64,000 nt of DNA from Marinifilaceae bacterium. GTDB taxonomy: Bacteria > Bacteroidota > Bacteroidia > Bacteroidales > Marinifilaceae. Location: the NCBI GenBank assembly GCA_025210485.1, contig JAOARN010000124.1, positions 62,001 through 126,000 on the forward strand. The letters run 5' to 3'. Shown piece by piece: positions 45,256 to 52,638 of this stretch (the stretch's first letter is position 1; each line of letters begins with the position of its first letter). The position numbers were made by a program, and so were the translations under genes. Below the pieces are notes generated by a model, which made no database searches, had not been told where the DNA came from, and saw nothing but the letters and a program-made list of their open reading frames with translations.

Positions 45256-46538
45256 TATTTATTATGACTTTTTAGGTATTCAGCTTTTATCTTTTCTTGC
45301 TCAATCATTGCATAAAGCGCTGTGTCATTCGCAAATGGTTTCATAGCTTTATCAAACTCCTCTTTTAATGTAGGAGTATCGTTTCCATCTTTAACTGCCT
45401 GATAGTATCTTTTTGCCACCTCGAACATATGCTGCCTTTTTTTACTCCATTGCGGATTATCCAGATCTTGGTATTCTTCAGCAATATCCTCAATACTCAG
45501 ATTATTGGCAGAGCCTATCTTTTCAATTCTACTCTCCTTCAGTTTGATTAGCTGATTTACTTCTGTTTCTTGTATCAGAAAAGGAGAATGAGTAGTGCAA
45601 ACAAATTGAATTTTTGGAAAACTAGATTTTAAGCCATCGATAATTAGTTTTTGCCAATCAGGATGCAAGTGTAAATCCAATTCATCAATTAGTACAATAC
45701 CTGTAGTTTGGTTTAATGCCTCATCTTTTAAATGTGGATTAAGGGTAACACACTTAAAAGCAATATCAGCTATAAGAGCAAGAAAATTACGAGTACCATC
45801 ACTTAGATATGAAAAAGGAAGAGTTCTTCCATCTTTCAGCATTACTTTTAATCCTTCTGATTTATCTGGATCAAACTCGTAATAAATATTTTCGCAATCT
45901 GGAATATTATTAATGATTGCATTTTTAACAACAACATAATTGATATCAGCAACTCCTTTCTGAATCTTTGCCAATTCTTTCCCTCTAAACCATTTTATGA
46001 AACTTTCGAAAGTAGATTTTGATTCCAAACAATTTTGATAAGCTCTGAATCTAGATGCTATTTCTCGTTTTCTAGCAATTCCCTTAGGATCATCAGCCGT
46101 ATCGAAAAGGCGACCTGTAGCAAAATATGCAAGAAGAGGTAGGTTTATGTTTGCTCCGTTTCTTACCTGATGATCAATATTTTTAGCAATATCCTTGATT
46201 ACTTTTCCTCCACTTGTTGTGGATTTTGCAGTTTTTTTGACTCGATCCCATTCTAACTCTTTAGAGTTTATAACACCTTCTGATCTTATTATAACAGGAA
46301 TAGCATATTCCTGATGGTCGTCAAATGATTTTATATGTACATCAGAAACTTTGAAGCTTCTAGATTTTATATCGTGAATACCAGTTAGAAAAGCGCCCAT
46401 TGAAATAGTCAATGCTTCTAAGATTGAAGTTTTACCACTACCATTGTCCCCAATAATTAGGTTAAAACCTTCTTGTAAAGGAATTTCAATTTCGGCATAA
46501 GCTTTGAAATTTTTTATATATATTTTATTTATTATCAT
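45255..46538 (-). CDS. ptuA: Septu-like SMC/ABC-type ATPase PtuA
   Basis: A 427-residue ATPase of the SMC/RecF-like (overcoming lysogenisation-type) class. It has N-terminal INKIYIKNFKAYAEIEIP, Walker A GDNGSGKTS (residues about 30-38), signature-like SYLSDGTRNFLALIADIA, Walker B GIVLIDELDLHLHPDWQ, and the switch His in CTTHSPFLIQ. The coiled-coil insertion is short. Together with the HNH gene it makes a typical two-gene type I Septu operon. It lies at the left edge of the island that continues into the type I R-M genes, divergent from them. Confidence 0.85.
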   Translation of the reverse strand: MIINKIYIKNFKAYAEIEIPLQEGFNLIIGDNGSGKTSILEALTISMGAFLTGIHDIKSRSFKVSDVHIKSFDDHQEYAIPVIIRSEGVINSKELEWDRVKKTAKSTTSGGKVIKDIAKNIDHQVRNGANINLPLLAYFATGRLFDTADDPKGIARKREIASRFRAYQNCLESKSTFESFIKWFRGKELAKIQKGVADINYVVVKNAIINNIPDCENIYYEFDPDKSEGLKVMLKDGRTLPFSYLSDGTRNFLALIADIAFKCVTLNPHLKDEALNQTTGIVLIDELDLHLHPDWQKLIIDGLKSSFPKIQFVCTTHSPFLIQETEVNQLIKLKESRIEKIGSANNLSIEDIAEEYQDLDNPQWSKKRQHMFEVAKRYYQAVKDGNDTPTLKEEFDKAMKPFANDTALYAMIEQEKIKAEYLKSHNK

Positions 46539-47000
46539 TACTTTAACTATTTTGCTTATTTTGATTCAAACTAATTAACTCTACGACTCTTGATGCTTAT
46601 CGTTCATTCTATACAATCTGAAACATATACTTACAAGCCAAAGAGCTATAAACTCATTTTGATCTACTCCTAGTAGGTGAGCTAATTTATTTCATATTCT
46701 CTCTTTGCTATTCATTCACAAGCTTCAGTATAGCAATACATTGGCGCTTCCATCCTAATTGGGCAGCTAATTATCAATCTAACAAGCTTTTTTTCCATAA
46801 TTCTTTATTAGGTTTACCTAGAAGCATTACTCTTCTTTTTTTTAACTTGCCAAACATTGACTAATATATTAAAGAAATGTCTAAATAAATAAAGATAATC
46901 CGAAATATTTAGAAACAAGCCATAAACCGTCTCTTTTCATTCAATTCTAAATCTAATTGAATACAATATATTTAATAAAACATGATGTAGTTTAAGCTAT
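46539..47000. other. Gene-free stretch between ptuA and the 21-bp repeat
   Basis: No reading frame, promoter consensus or strong structure was recognised. It could be eroded DNA of the island. The minus-strand promoter of ptuA should lie here but was not identified. Confidence 0.4.
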
Positions 47001-47011
47001 ATGAGAAGTCG

Positions 47012-47242
47012 ACTACAGTCAATATGCAAACAACTGTACTTCATGCGAGTTCAACCGTATTACATGCACACAAGACTGTACTTCATGAGACCTCGACTGT
47101 AATACATACACACGAGACTGTACTTCATGCAAGCTCGACTGTAATACATACACACTAGACTGTACTTCATGCTAGCTCGACTGTATTACATGCAAGCTCG
47201 ACTGTATTACATACACAGGAGCATGTAGTGCATGCTGCAGGT
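47012..47242 (+). repeat. 21-bp tandem repeat reading as TVLHASS-type heptads
   Basis: Nine units with an exact 21-base period start at 47033, 47054, 47075, 47096, 47117, 47138, 47159, 47180 and 47201, with degenerate units at 47012 and 47222. Consensus begins ACTGTA and has CAT at positions 10-12. In one + frame every unit reads T-V-(L/I)-H plus three variable residues (ASS, AHK, ETS, THE). A TAG interrupts the frame at 47156-47158; from the ATG at 47024 this leaves a 44-codon peptide. No spacers of CRISPR size. Confidence 0.8.
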
Positions 47243-47312
47243 AATCAAAAAAGAAACCTAAACACAATCAGAATAACTTGATAATTATATGTTAAATTTT
47301 GAGATAATTATA

Positions 47313-47320
47313 TACTTTTG
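47313..47320 (+). promoter_or_regulatory. Possible -7 element for the R-M operon
   Basis: TACTTTTG fits TAnnTTTG, about 23 bases before the presumed original start of the XRE remnant and 213 bases before hsdM. No standard -33 partner was seen. Confidence 0.35.
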
Positions 47321-47342
47321 AAACTGAATAATTATAAGAGGA

Positions 47343-47532
47343 ATAAATAAAATACAACAAATACCTAAAGAAAAAGGTAGCAAACAGATTTGCTTAGCTG
47401 AAAAACTAGGGGGAGAACTATAATATGATAAACTCTTATGTTCAGAACAGACAGCAAGCTGGATTGGTGATTTTATTTAAATTTACAGAAATATTAGAAG
47501 TTAAACCAAAGGATTTACTAAAGGACAAATAA
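47343..47532 (+). pseudogene. Frameshifted XRE-family HTH regulator
   Basis: Two adjacent frames together encode a small Cro/C1-type HTH protein of about 63 residues: INKIQQIPKEKGSKQICLAEKLGG in frame one (47343 on), then from 47419 in the +1 frame YNMINSYVQNRQQAG and ILEVKPKDLLKDK. The family would have a single uninterrupted ...LAEKLGKSYNxVNxYVQNRQQP... block, so one extra base near 47413-47418 broke it. The original ATG also appears as ATA. Its TAA is directly followed by the hsdM ATG, as for a control gene in a type I R-M operon. Probably non-functional, although the second part has an ATG at 47425 that could give a 35-residue peptide. Confidence 0.75.
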
Positions 47533-49074
47533 ATGACGAGCATAAATCAAAGAGCTGAATTACAAGCTCAAATATGGAAAATAGCCAACGATGTGCGTGG
47601 CTCGGTAGATGGATGGGATTTCAAACAATTTGTATTGGGAACATTGTTTTACCGATTTATCAGCGAAAACTTTGCCGACCACTTTAACGACGAGCAAACT
47701 GACTATGCATCCTTACCCGATAGTATTATTACTCCCGAGATAAAAGAGGATGCTATCAAAACAAAAGGCTATTTTATATACCCTTCTCAGCTTTTTGTGA
47801 ATATTGCTAATAAAGCAAATGATAACGAAAATCTTAATACCGATCTAGCTGCTATATTTTCTGCTATTGAAAGCTCAGCCAATGGCTATGCTTCAGAAAG
47901 CGATATCAAAGGACTGTTTGCCGATTTTGATACTACTAGCAACCGATTGGGTAATACGGTAGAAAACAAGAACGACCGACTTGCCAAAGTAATCAAAGGA
48001 GTGGCGGGTCTTAAGCTAGGCAACTTTGAAGACAACCAAATTGACCTATTTGGCGATGCCTATGAATTCCTTATCTCCAACTATGCTGCCAATGCAGGTA
48101 AGTCGGGCGGTGAGTTTTTTACTCCGCAATCTGTCTCTAAGCTAATTGCCCAATTGGCTATGCACAAGCAAACTACGGTAAATAAAATATACGACCCTGC
48201 CGCTGGCTCGGGTTCATTGCTATTGCAAGCCAAAAAGCAATTTGACGACCATATTATAGAAGATGGTTTTTATGGACAAGAGATAAACCATACCACCTAT
48301 AATCTGGCTCGTATGAATATGTTCTTGCACAATATCAATTACGATAAATTTGAAATAAAATTAGGCGATACACTTATAGCTCCCGAATTAGGTGACCATA
48401 AACCCTTTGATGCCATAGTATCCAATCCGCCCTATTCGGTCAAATGGATTGGTAGCGACGACACTACTTTAATCAACGACGATAGGTTTGCTCCTGCAGG
48501 GGTGTTGGCTCCTAAATCCAAAGCCGATTTTGCTTTTGTACTCCATGCGCTTAGTTATTTGAGTAGCAAGGGACGTGCTGCCATTGTTTGTTTTCCAGGT
48601 ATTTTTTACCGTGGCGGTGCCGAGCAGAAAATACGTAAATACTTAGTAGATAATAACCATGTAGAAACGGTAATCTCACTTGCGCCCAATCTATTCTTTG
48701 GTACTTCTATTGCGGTCAATATCTTGGTACTTTCTAAAAGTAAAACCGAAAATAAAACCCAATTTATAGATGCCAGTGGCGAAGATTTTTTCAAAAAAGA
48801 GACCAATAATAATGTATTAGAGCCAAAGCACATTGAAGAGATTATGCAAATCTTCGACTCTAAGGAAGAGCTAGACTATGTAGCCACTACTATAGACAAT
48901 GACAAGATTGCCGAAAACGACTACAATCTTTCGGTTAGCTCCTATGTAGAGGCAAAGGACACACGCGAAGTGATTGATATAGTAGAGCTAAATAAGGAGA
49001 TAGCTACTACAGTGAGTAAAATTGATAAGCTACGTAGTAGTATTGACGAAATTGTAAAAGAAATTGAATTATGA
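47533..49074 (+). CDS. hsdM: Type I restriction-modification DNA methyltransferase subunit
   Basis: N6-adenine methyltransferase subunit; with HsdS it methylates the bipartite target and with HsdR it restricts unmodified DNA. The 513-residue protein has the N-terminal HsdM helical domain (residues about 8-150), SAM motif I as [10 protein letters not shown] (about 221-230), catalytic motif IV NPPY (about 298) and a C-terminal helical part. [17 protein letters not shown] is the conserved block before motif I. Codon choice is visibly richer in G/C than in flanking host genes, consistent with transfer. It overlaps the RhuM-like gene by four bases (ATGA). Confidence 0.95.
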   Translation: MTSINQRAELQAQIWKIANDVRGSVDGWDFKQFVLGTLFYRFISENFADHFNDEQTDYASLPDSIITPEIKEDAIKTKGYFIYPSQLFVNIANKANDNENLNTDLAAIFSAIESSANGYASESDIKGLFADFDTTSNRLGNTVENKNDRLAKVIKGVAGLKLGNFEDNQIDLFGDAYEFLISNYAANAGKSGGEFFTPQSVSKLIAQLAMHKQTTVNKIYDPAAGSGSLLLQAKKQFDDHIIEDGFYGQEINHTTYNLARMNMFLHNINYDKFEIKLGDTLIAPELGDHKPFDAIVSNPPYSVKWIGSDDTTLINDDRFAPAGVLAPKSKADFAFVLHALSYLSSKGRAAIVCFPGIFYRGGAEQKIRKYLVDNNHVETVISLAPNLFFGTSIAVNILVLSKSKTENKTQFIDASGEDFFKKETNNNVLEPKHIEEIMQIFDSKEELDYVATTIDNDKIAENDYNLSVSSYVEAKDTREVIDIVELNKEIATTVSKIDKLRSSIDEIVKEIEL

Positions 49075-50084
49075 GAGAAGAGATAAAAGGGAATATTGTA
49101 ATATATCAATCTAGCGATGGGGTTAGTAAAATTGACGTTAGGCTAGAAGATGAAAATGTATGGCTCTCGCAACAACAGATGGCAGAGCTTTATCAGTCAT
49201 CAAGAACAAACGTAGTAGAACATATTAAGAATATTTATGAAGAAGGCGAGTTAGATAAAAAATCAACCTGTCGGAATTTCCGACAAGTTCGATTAGAGGG
49301 AAATCGTAATGTGCAGCGAGACATCCCCTCCTACAACCTCGATATGATTATCTCACTGGGTTACAGAATAAAATCGGGCATTGCCACAAAATTTCGCATC
49401 TGGGCTACAGAACGCCTTAAAGAATACATCATAAAAGGTTTTACAATGGACGATGAGCGTCTTAAAAACCTTGGAGGTGGTAATTACTGGAAAGAATTAC
49501 TAAACCGTATTCGTGAAATTCGCTCTAGCGAAAAGGTGATGTACCGCCAAGTGTTAGACCTATATGCTACAGCTACCGACTACGACCCCAAGAGTGATAA
49601 CAGCCTATTGTTCTTTAAAATTGTACAAAATAAACTGCACTATGCAGCCCACGGACACACAGCCAGCGAGGTAATCTATCTGCGTGTAGATAGTGATAAA
49701 CCCTTTGCTGGTTTAACCAACTTTAAAGGCAATGAACCTTCACAAGCCGAAGCCATTATCGCTAAAAACTTTCTGGAAGAAAAAGAGCTTAAAGTACTTA
49801 ATAACTTGGTAGCGGCATATTTTGACTTGGCAGAACTGAACGCCATTGAAGAAAGAGAGATGCGCATGGAAGATTTTGTACGTGAGTTGGATAATATCTT
49901 ATCATCTACAGGACGTAAAGTACTTGATGATGCAGGCAAAATATCGAGCAAGCAAGCCAAAGAAAAAGCCGTAAAAGAATACAAAAAATACAAAGCCAAA
50001 ACCCTTAGTGCTGTAGAAAAAGACTATTTGGAGAACATATCGGTTTTGGAGAAAAAAGCTAAAAAAGGGAGTCGTAAGAATTGA
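49071..50084 (+). CDS. RhuM-family protein inserted in the R-M operon
   Basis: A 337-residue protein of the RhuM family (named for a Salmonella pathogenicity-island gene): N-terminal [40 protein letters not shown] is a winged-helix-like DNA-binding start, followed by [61 protein letters not shown] and a C-terminal segment ([27 protein letters not shown]). Such genes are frequent passengers between hsdM and hsdS; their job is not established. The 4-base overlap with hsdM indicates cotranscription and translational coupling. Not a toxin-antitoxin pair as far as visible. Confidence 0.85.
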   Translation: MREEIKGNIVIYQSSDGVSKIDVRLEDENVWLSQQQMAELYQSSRTNVVEHIKNIYEEGELDKKSTCRNFRQVRLEGNRNVQRDIPSYNLDMIISLGYRIKSGIATKFRIWATERLKEYIIKGFTMDDERLKNLGGGNYWKELLNRIREIRSSEKVMYRQVLDLYATATDYDPKSDNSLLFFKIVQNKLHYAAHGHTASEVIYLRVDSDKPFAGLTNFKGNEPSQAEAIIAKNFLEEKELKVLNNLVAAYFDLAELNAIEEREMRMEDFVRELDNILSSTGRKVLDDAGKISSKQAKEKAVKEYKKYKAKTLSAVEKDYLENISVLEKKAKKGSRKN

Positions 50085-50195
50085 GAATGATTAATTGATA
50101 ATGGAGAATGATTAATGGTGAATTGATAATGATTAATTGAGAATGGAGAATGGAGAATGGAGAATGATTAATTGATAACTAATAATTAATGGTGA
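50085..50195 (+). repeat. A/G-rich short repeats (ATTGATAATGGAGAATG type)
   Basis: Several near-copies of ATTGATAATGGAGAATGATTAA fill the gap between the RhuM-like and four-helix genes, including four tandem 7-bp AGAATGG/A units at 50140-50167. The same sequence family recurs inside the 5' end of hsdS (50566-50648). Confidence 0.8.
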
Positions 50196-50546
50196 ATGAA
50201 GGAGAATGTAGTGAAAAATAAATCGTTTAATTTTGCTTTGAGAATAGTAAAGCTTTCTAAGTATCTACGGAATGATAAAAGGGAGTTTGTAATCAGCAAT
50301 CAAGTTCTGCGCAGTGGTACGGCTATTGGGGCTTTGATTCGTGAAGCTGAACATGCTGAAAGCAAAGCCGATTTTATTCATAAATTGAGTATAGCACTAA
50401 AAGAGGCAAATGAAACAGATTATTGGATAGAACTACTCTATCAATCGGATGAGATAGAGGATAGTGCCTACAAATCCATTCATCTCGAAGTTCAAGAAAT
50501 CATTAAATTACTGGTATCCATTGTTAAATCATCAAAACAGAACTAA
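50196..50546 (+). CDS. Four-helix-bundle (23S rRNA intervening sequence-type) protein
   Basis: A 116-residue all-helical protein of the S23/IVP family: NKSFNFALRIVKLSKYLR, EFVISNQVLRSGTAIGALIREAEHAESKADFIHKLSIALKEANETDYWIELL and a C-terminal helix (EVQEIIKLLVSIVKSSKQ). Family members form pentameric helical bundles, are encoded in rRNA intervening sequences of some bacteria and occur widely as accessory genes beside repeats. Function unknown. Its start lies in the preceding A/G repeat, suggesting that the repeat and gene came in together. It ends 2 bases before hsdS. Confidence 0.85.
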   Translation: MKENVVKNKSFNFALRIVKLSKYLRNDKREFVISNQVLRSGTAIGALIREAEHAESKADFIHKLSIALKEANETDYWIELLYQSDEIEDSAYKSIHLEVQEIIKLLVSIVKSSKQN

Positions 50547-50548
50547 AT

Positions 50549-51805
50549 ATGAAAAAAATAAATAAATCAATTGATAATGAAGAATTTTTAATTGATAATG
50601 GAGAATTAAAAATGGAGAATTCTCAATTCTCAACTCTCAATTCTCAATTGACTAAGGTGGAATGGAAAACGCTGGGGGAAGTGGCGGAGATCTACGGAGG
50701 TCTTAAAAGTAAAAGCAAGAAAGATTTTGAAAATGGGAATGCTAAATATATCTCATATAAGAACATATTTAATAATATTGATGTAAAATTCGATGATTTA
50801 GATTTAGTTAAAATCAATGAGAATGAAAATCAGTATGAAGTAAAATATGGAGATGTTTTATTTACTGGTTCTTCTGAAATTGCCAATGAAGCAGGGATGT
50901 CTTCAGCCGTTACTACTAAAAATATAAATAACATTTATTTAAATAGTTTTTCTTTTGGACTTAGATTTAATGATGATATTGATTTAATACCTGAATTTAC
51001 AAAGTACTTGTTCCGTTGTGGTTATATGAGAAAAGAAATTGCTCGAACTGCAAGTGGAGTGACTAGATTTAATGTTTCAAAAGCTAGATTTAAAAAACTC
51101 CAAATCCCCATCCCGCCGCTTTCGGTACAAGAAGAAATTGTGCGTATTCTCGATTCTTTTACCGAGCTTACAGCGGAGCTTACAGCGGAGCTTACAGCCG
51201 AGCTTACAGCGAGAAAAAAGCAGTATAGCTATTATAGGGAGCAATTGCTTAGCTTTGAACCACAGATAAACGCAGATAAACACGGATTTCAGGTAGAATG
51301 GAAAACGCTTGGGGAAGTTGCTAACATAAAGAATGGAAAAGATTGGAAAAAATTAAATAAAGGAAATGTTCCAGTTTATGGCACGGGTGGTATAATGGGC
51401 TATGTTGATACTTTCGTATATGATAAACCAACTGTACTAATCCCGAGGAAAGGTTCAATTAGCAATATCTTTTACGTAGAAAATCCATTTTGGAATGTAG
51501 ATACAATATATTACACTATAATAGACTCAAAAAAGATGATTCCAAAATACTTTTACTATTTTATGAGTACTTTGGATTTAATGAAATTAGATACTGGTTC
51601 AGGAAGACCTAGCTTAACACAGGCAATTTTAAATCAAATCCAAATCCCCATCCCAGCACTAGCTGAGCAGGAGCGTATTGTATCTATTTTAGATAAATTT
51701 GATACCTTAACAGCGTCCATTAGTGAGGGATTGCCAAGGGAGATAGAATTAAGGCAAAAACAATATGAATATTATAGAGATAAATTATTAACATTCCCAA
51801 AATAA
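50549..51805 (+). CDS. hsdS: Type I restriction-modification specificity subunit
   Basis: Recognises the two half-sites of the bipartite DNA target. The 418-residue protein holds two target-recognition domains, each opening with the same VEWKTLGEVA block (residues about 31 and 250) and ending in an IPIP(P/A)LxxQExIVxILDxF helix. The central spacer is LTAE repeated (TELTAELTAELTAELTAR, encoded at 51164-51211), the TAEL-type spacer known to set the gap length in EcoR124-type systems. The first about 28 residues (SIDNEEFLIDNGELKMENSQ...) come from the ATTGATAATGGAGAATT repeat family seen upstream, and INADKHGF between the halves looks like another inserted repeat. It is followed by the transposase gene. 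Confidence 0.93.
   Translation: MKKINKSIDNEEFLIDNGELKMENSQFSTLNSQLTKVEWKTLGEVAEIYGGLKSKSKKDFENGNAKYISYKNIFNNIDVKFDDLDLVKINENENQYEVKYGDVLFTGSSEIANEAGMSSAVTTKNINNIYLNSFSFGLRFNDDIDLIPEFTKYLFRCGYMRKEIARTASGVTRFNVSKARFKKLQIPIPPLSVQEEIVRILDSFTELTAELTAELTAELTARKKQYSYYREQLLSFEPQINADKHGFQVEWKTLGEVANIKNGKDWKKLNKGNVPVYGTGGIMGYVDTFVYDKPTVLIPRKGSISNIFYVENPFWNVDTIYYTIIDSKKMIPKYFYYFMSTLDLMKLDTGSGRPSLTQAILNQIQIPIPALAEQERIVSILDKFDTLTASISEGLPREIELRQKQYEYYRDKLLTFPK
50566..50648 (+). repeat. Dispersed A/T-rich repeat translated as the HsdS N-terminus
   Basis: AATTGATAATGAAGAATT, AATTGATAATGGAGAATT and inverted AATTCTCAATTCTCAA copies follow one another in frame within hsdS. They belong to the same family as the repeats at 50085-50195 and give the residues IDNEEFLIDNGEL and STLNSQL, absent from ordinary HsdS starts. 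Confidence 0.7.
51164..51211 (+). repeat. Four tandem 12-bp units encoding TAEL in hsdS
   Basis: GAGCTTACAGCG is repeated four times without interruption (third copy ends CC instead of CG). Each unit adds four residues, so changes in copy number keep the frame. Confidence 0.9.
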
Positions 51806-51823
51806 TATAAGGGCGCATTGTAC

Positions 51824-51857
51824 GGGCAGACCTACGTGTCTGCCCTTGTGTCTGCCC
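51824..51857 (+). repeat. REP-like hairpin upstream of the transposase start
   Basis: GGGCAGAC (51824-51831) and GTCTGCCC (51838-51845) form an 8-bp stem around CTACGT, and a second GTGTCTGCCC half follows (51848-51857). It is the same element as those within the transposase gene. Confidence 0.75.
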
Positions 51858-51889
51858 TAACACCAATTTTTAACAAAAACCCAATTCCC

Positions 51890-52603
51890 ATGAACAAATA
51901 CAATCCAAATATTCACCATCGCAAATCCATCCGATTGAAAGGATACGATTATTCGCAAAAAGGAATGTATTTTATTACCATTTGCACCCAAAACCGCAAA
52001 CATTTATTCGGCGAAATCCCCGTACGGGCAAATATCGTACGGGCAGACCTGCGTGTCTGCCCAATGCGTGTCTGCCCAAATGATTCCCCAATAATGCAAT
52101 TAAACCACGCAGGAACAATGGTAAAAAAATGGTATTACGAATTGGAAAACAAATTCAACGATATAAAATGCCATGAAATAATTATCATGCCCAACCATAT
52201 CCATTTCATCATCGAAAACGTAGGGGCAGACCTGCGTGTCTGCCCCAATGATTCGGGCGAACACGCCATATCGGGCGATTCCCAAAATAAATCGGGCGAA
52301 CACCCGATATTGGGCGAACACATAGGTTCGCCCCTACGTGATATTTTGCAATGGTTTAAAACGATGACGACCAATGAATATATTCGGGGTGTTAAAAATG
52401 GGAAATATCCTCGTTTTGAAAAACGCATTTGGCAACGCAATTATTGGGAACACATTATTCGTAATGAAAATGAATACAAACGAATTGCGCAATATATTAT
52501 TGACAACCCTAAAAAATGGCAATCTGATAGATTAAATAATGGCGACGGTAATGTAATTTCAGAACCGCAATCAACCTACAATTATAAACCTTGGATGGTA
52601 TAA
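51890..52603 (+). CDS. REP-associated tyrosine transposase (IS200-like, RAYT)
   Basis: A HUH single-strand transposase relative. The start is placed at MNKYNPNIHHRKSIRLKGYDYSQKG; the frame is open 72 bases further up but that stretch translates a REP hairpin. The 237-residue protein has RLKGYDYSQKGMYFITICTQNR at the N-terminus, the HUH motif in MPNHIHFIIE, and the catalytic-tyrosine region near AQYIIDNPKKW. Three insertions interrupt the family pattern: VRADLRVCPMRVCPND (about residues 48-63), GADLRVCPNDSGEHAISG and a SGEHPILGEH stretch (about 112-143). All are translated REP-type hairpins. It lies between hsdS and hsdR in the same orientation. Activity cannot be judged. Confidence 0.85.
   Translation: MNKYNPNIHHRKSIRLKGYDYSQKGMYFITICTQNRKHLFGEIPVRANIVRADLRVCPMRVCPNDSPIMQLNHAGTMVKKWYYELENKFNDIKCHEIIIMPNHIHFIIENVGADLRVCPNDSGEHAISGDSQNKSGEHPILGEHIGSPLRDILQWFKTMTTNEYIRGVKNGKYPRFEKRIWQRNYWEHIIRNENEYKRIAQYIIDNPKKWQSDRLNNGDGNVISEPQSTYNYKPWMV
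52041..52077 (+). repeat. REP-like hairpin inside the transposase gene, copy 1
   Basis: GGGCAGAC (52041-52048), loop CTGCGT, GTCTGCCC (52055-52062), then an extra half copy to 52077. In the reading frame it gives ADLRVCP plus MRVCP. Confidence 0.8.
52223..52246 (+). repeat. REP-like hairpin inside the transposase gene, copy 2
   Basis: GGGGCAGAC (52223-52231) and GTCTGCCCC (52238-52246) form a 9-bp stem around CTGCGT, read in frame as GADLRVCP. Confidence 0.8.
52254..52338 (+). repeat. REP-like TCGGGCGAACAC cluster inside the transposase gene
   Basis: CGGGCGAACAC is repeated with variants (52254, 52293, near 52312), and GGGCGAAC (52312-52319) with GTTCGCCC (52326-52333) forms an 8-bp stem. 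It is read in frame as SGEHAISG and SGEHPILGEHIGSP. Confidence 0.75.
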
Positions 52604-52638
52604 TTTAAACAACATCCTTTTCATCTTTAATCAATACT

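Noticed and set aside
44895-45275. 126-codon open frame antisense to ptuB
   Set aside because: Overlaps a well-supported HNH gene completely and has Cys/Leu-rich composition typical of an antisense frame.
47012-47242. Possible CRISPR array
   Set aside because: Units are contiguous at 21 bases with no unique spacers, and no cas genes are nearby.
51818-51889. Upstream extension of the transposase gene
   Set aside because: Translation of a REP hairpin (VSALVSAL) rather than protein family sequence; the family start is at 51890.
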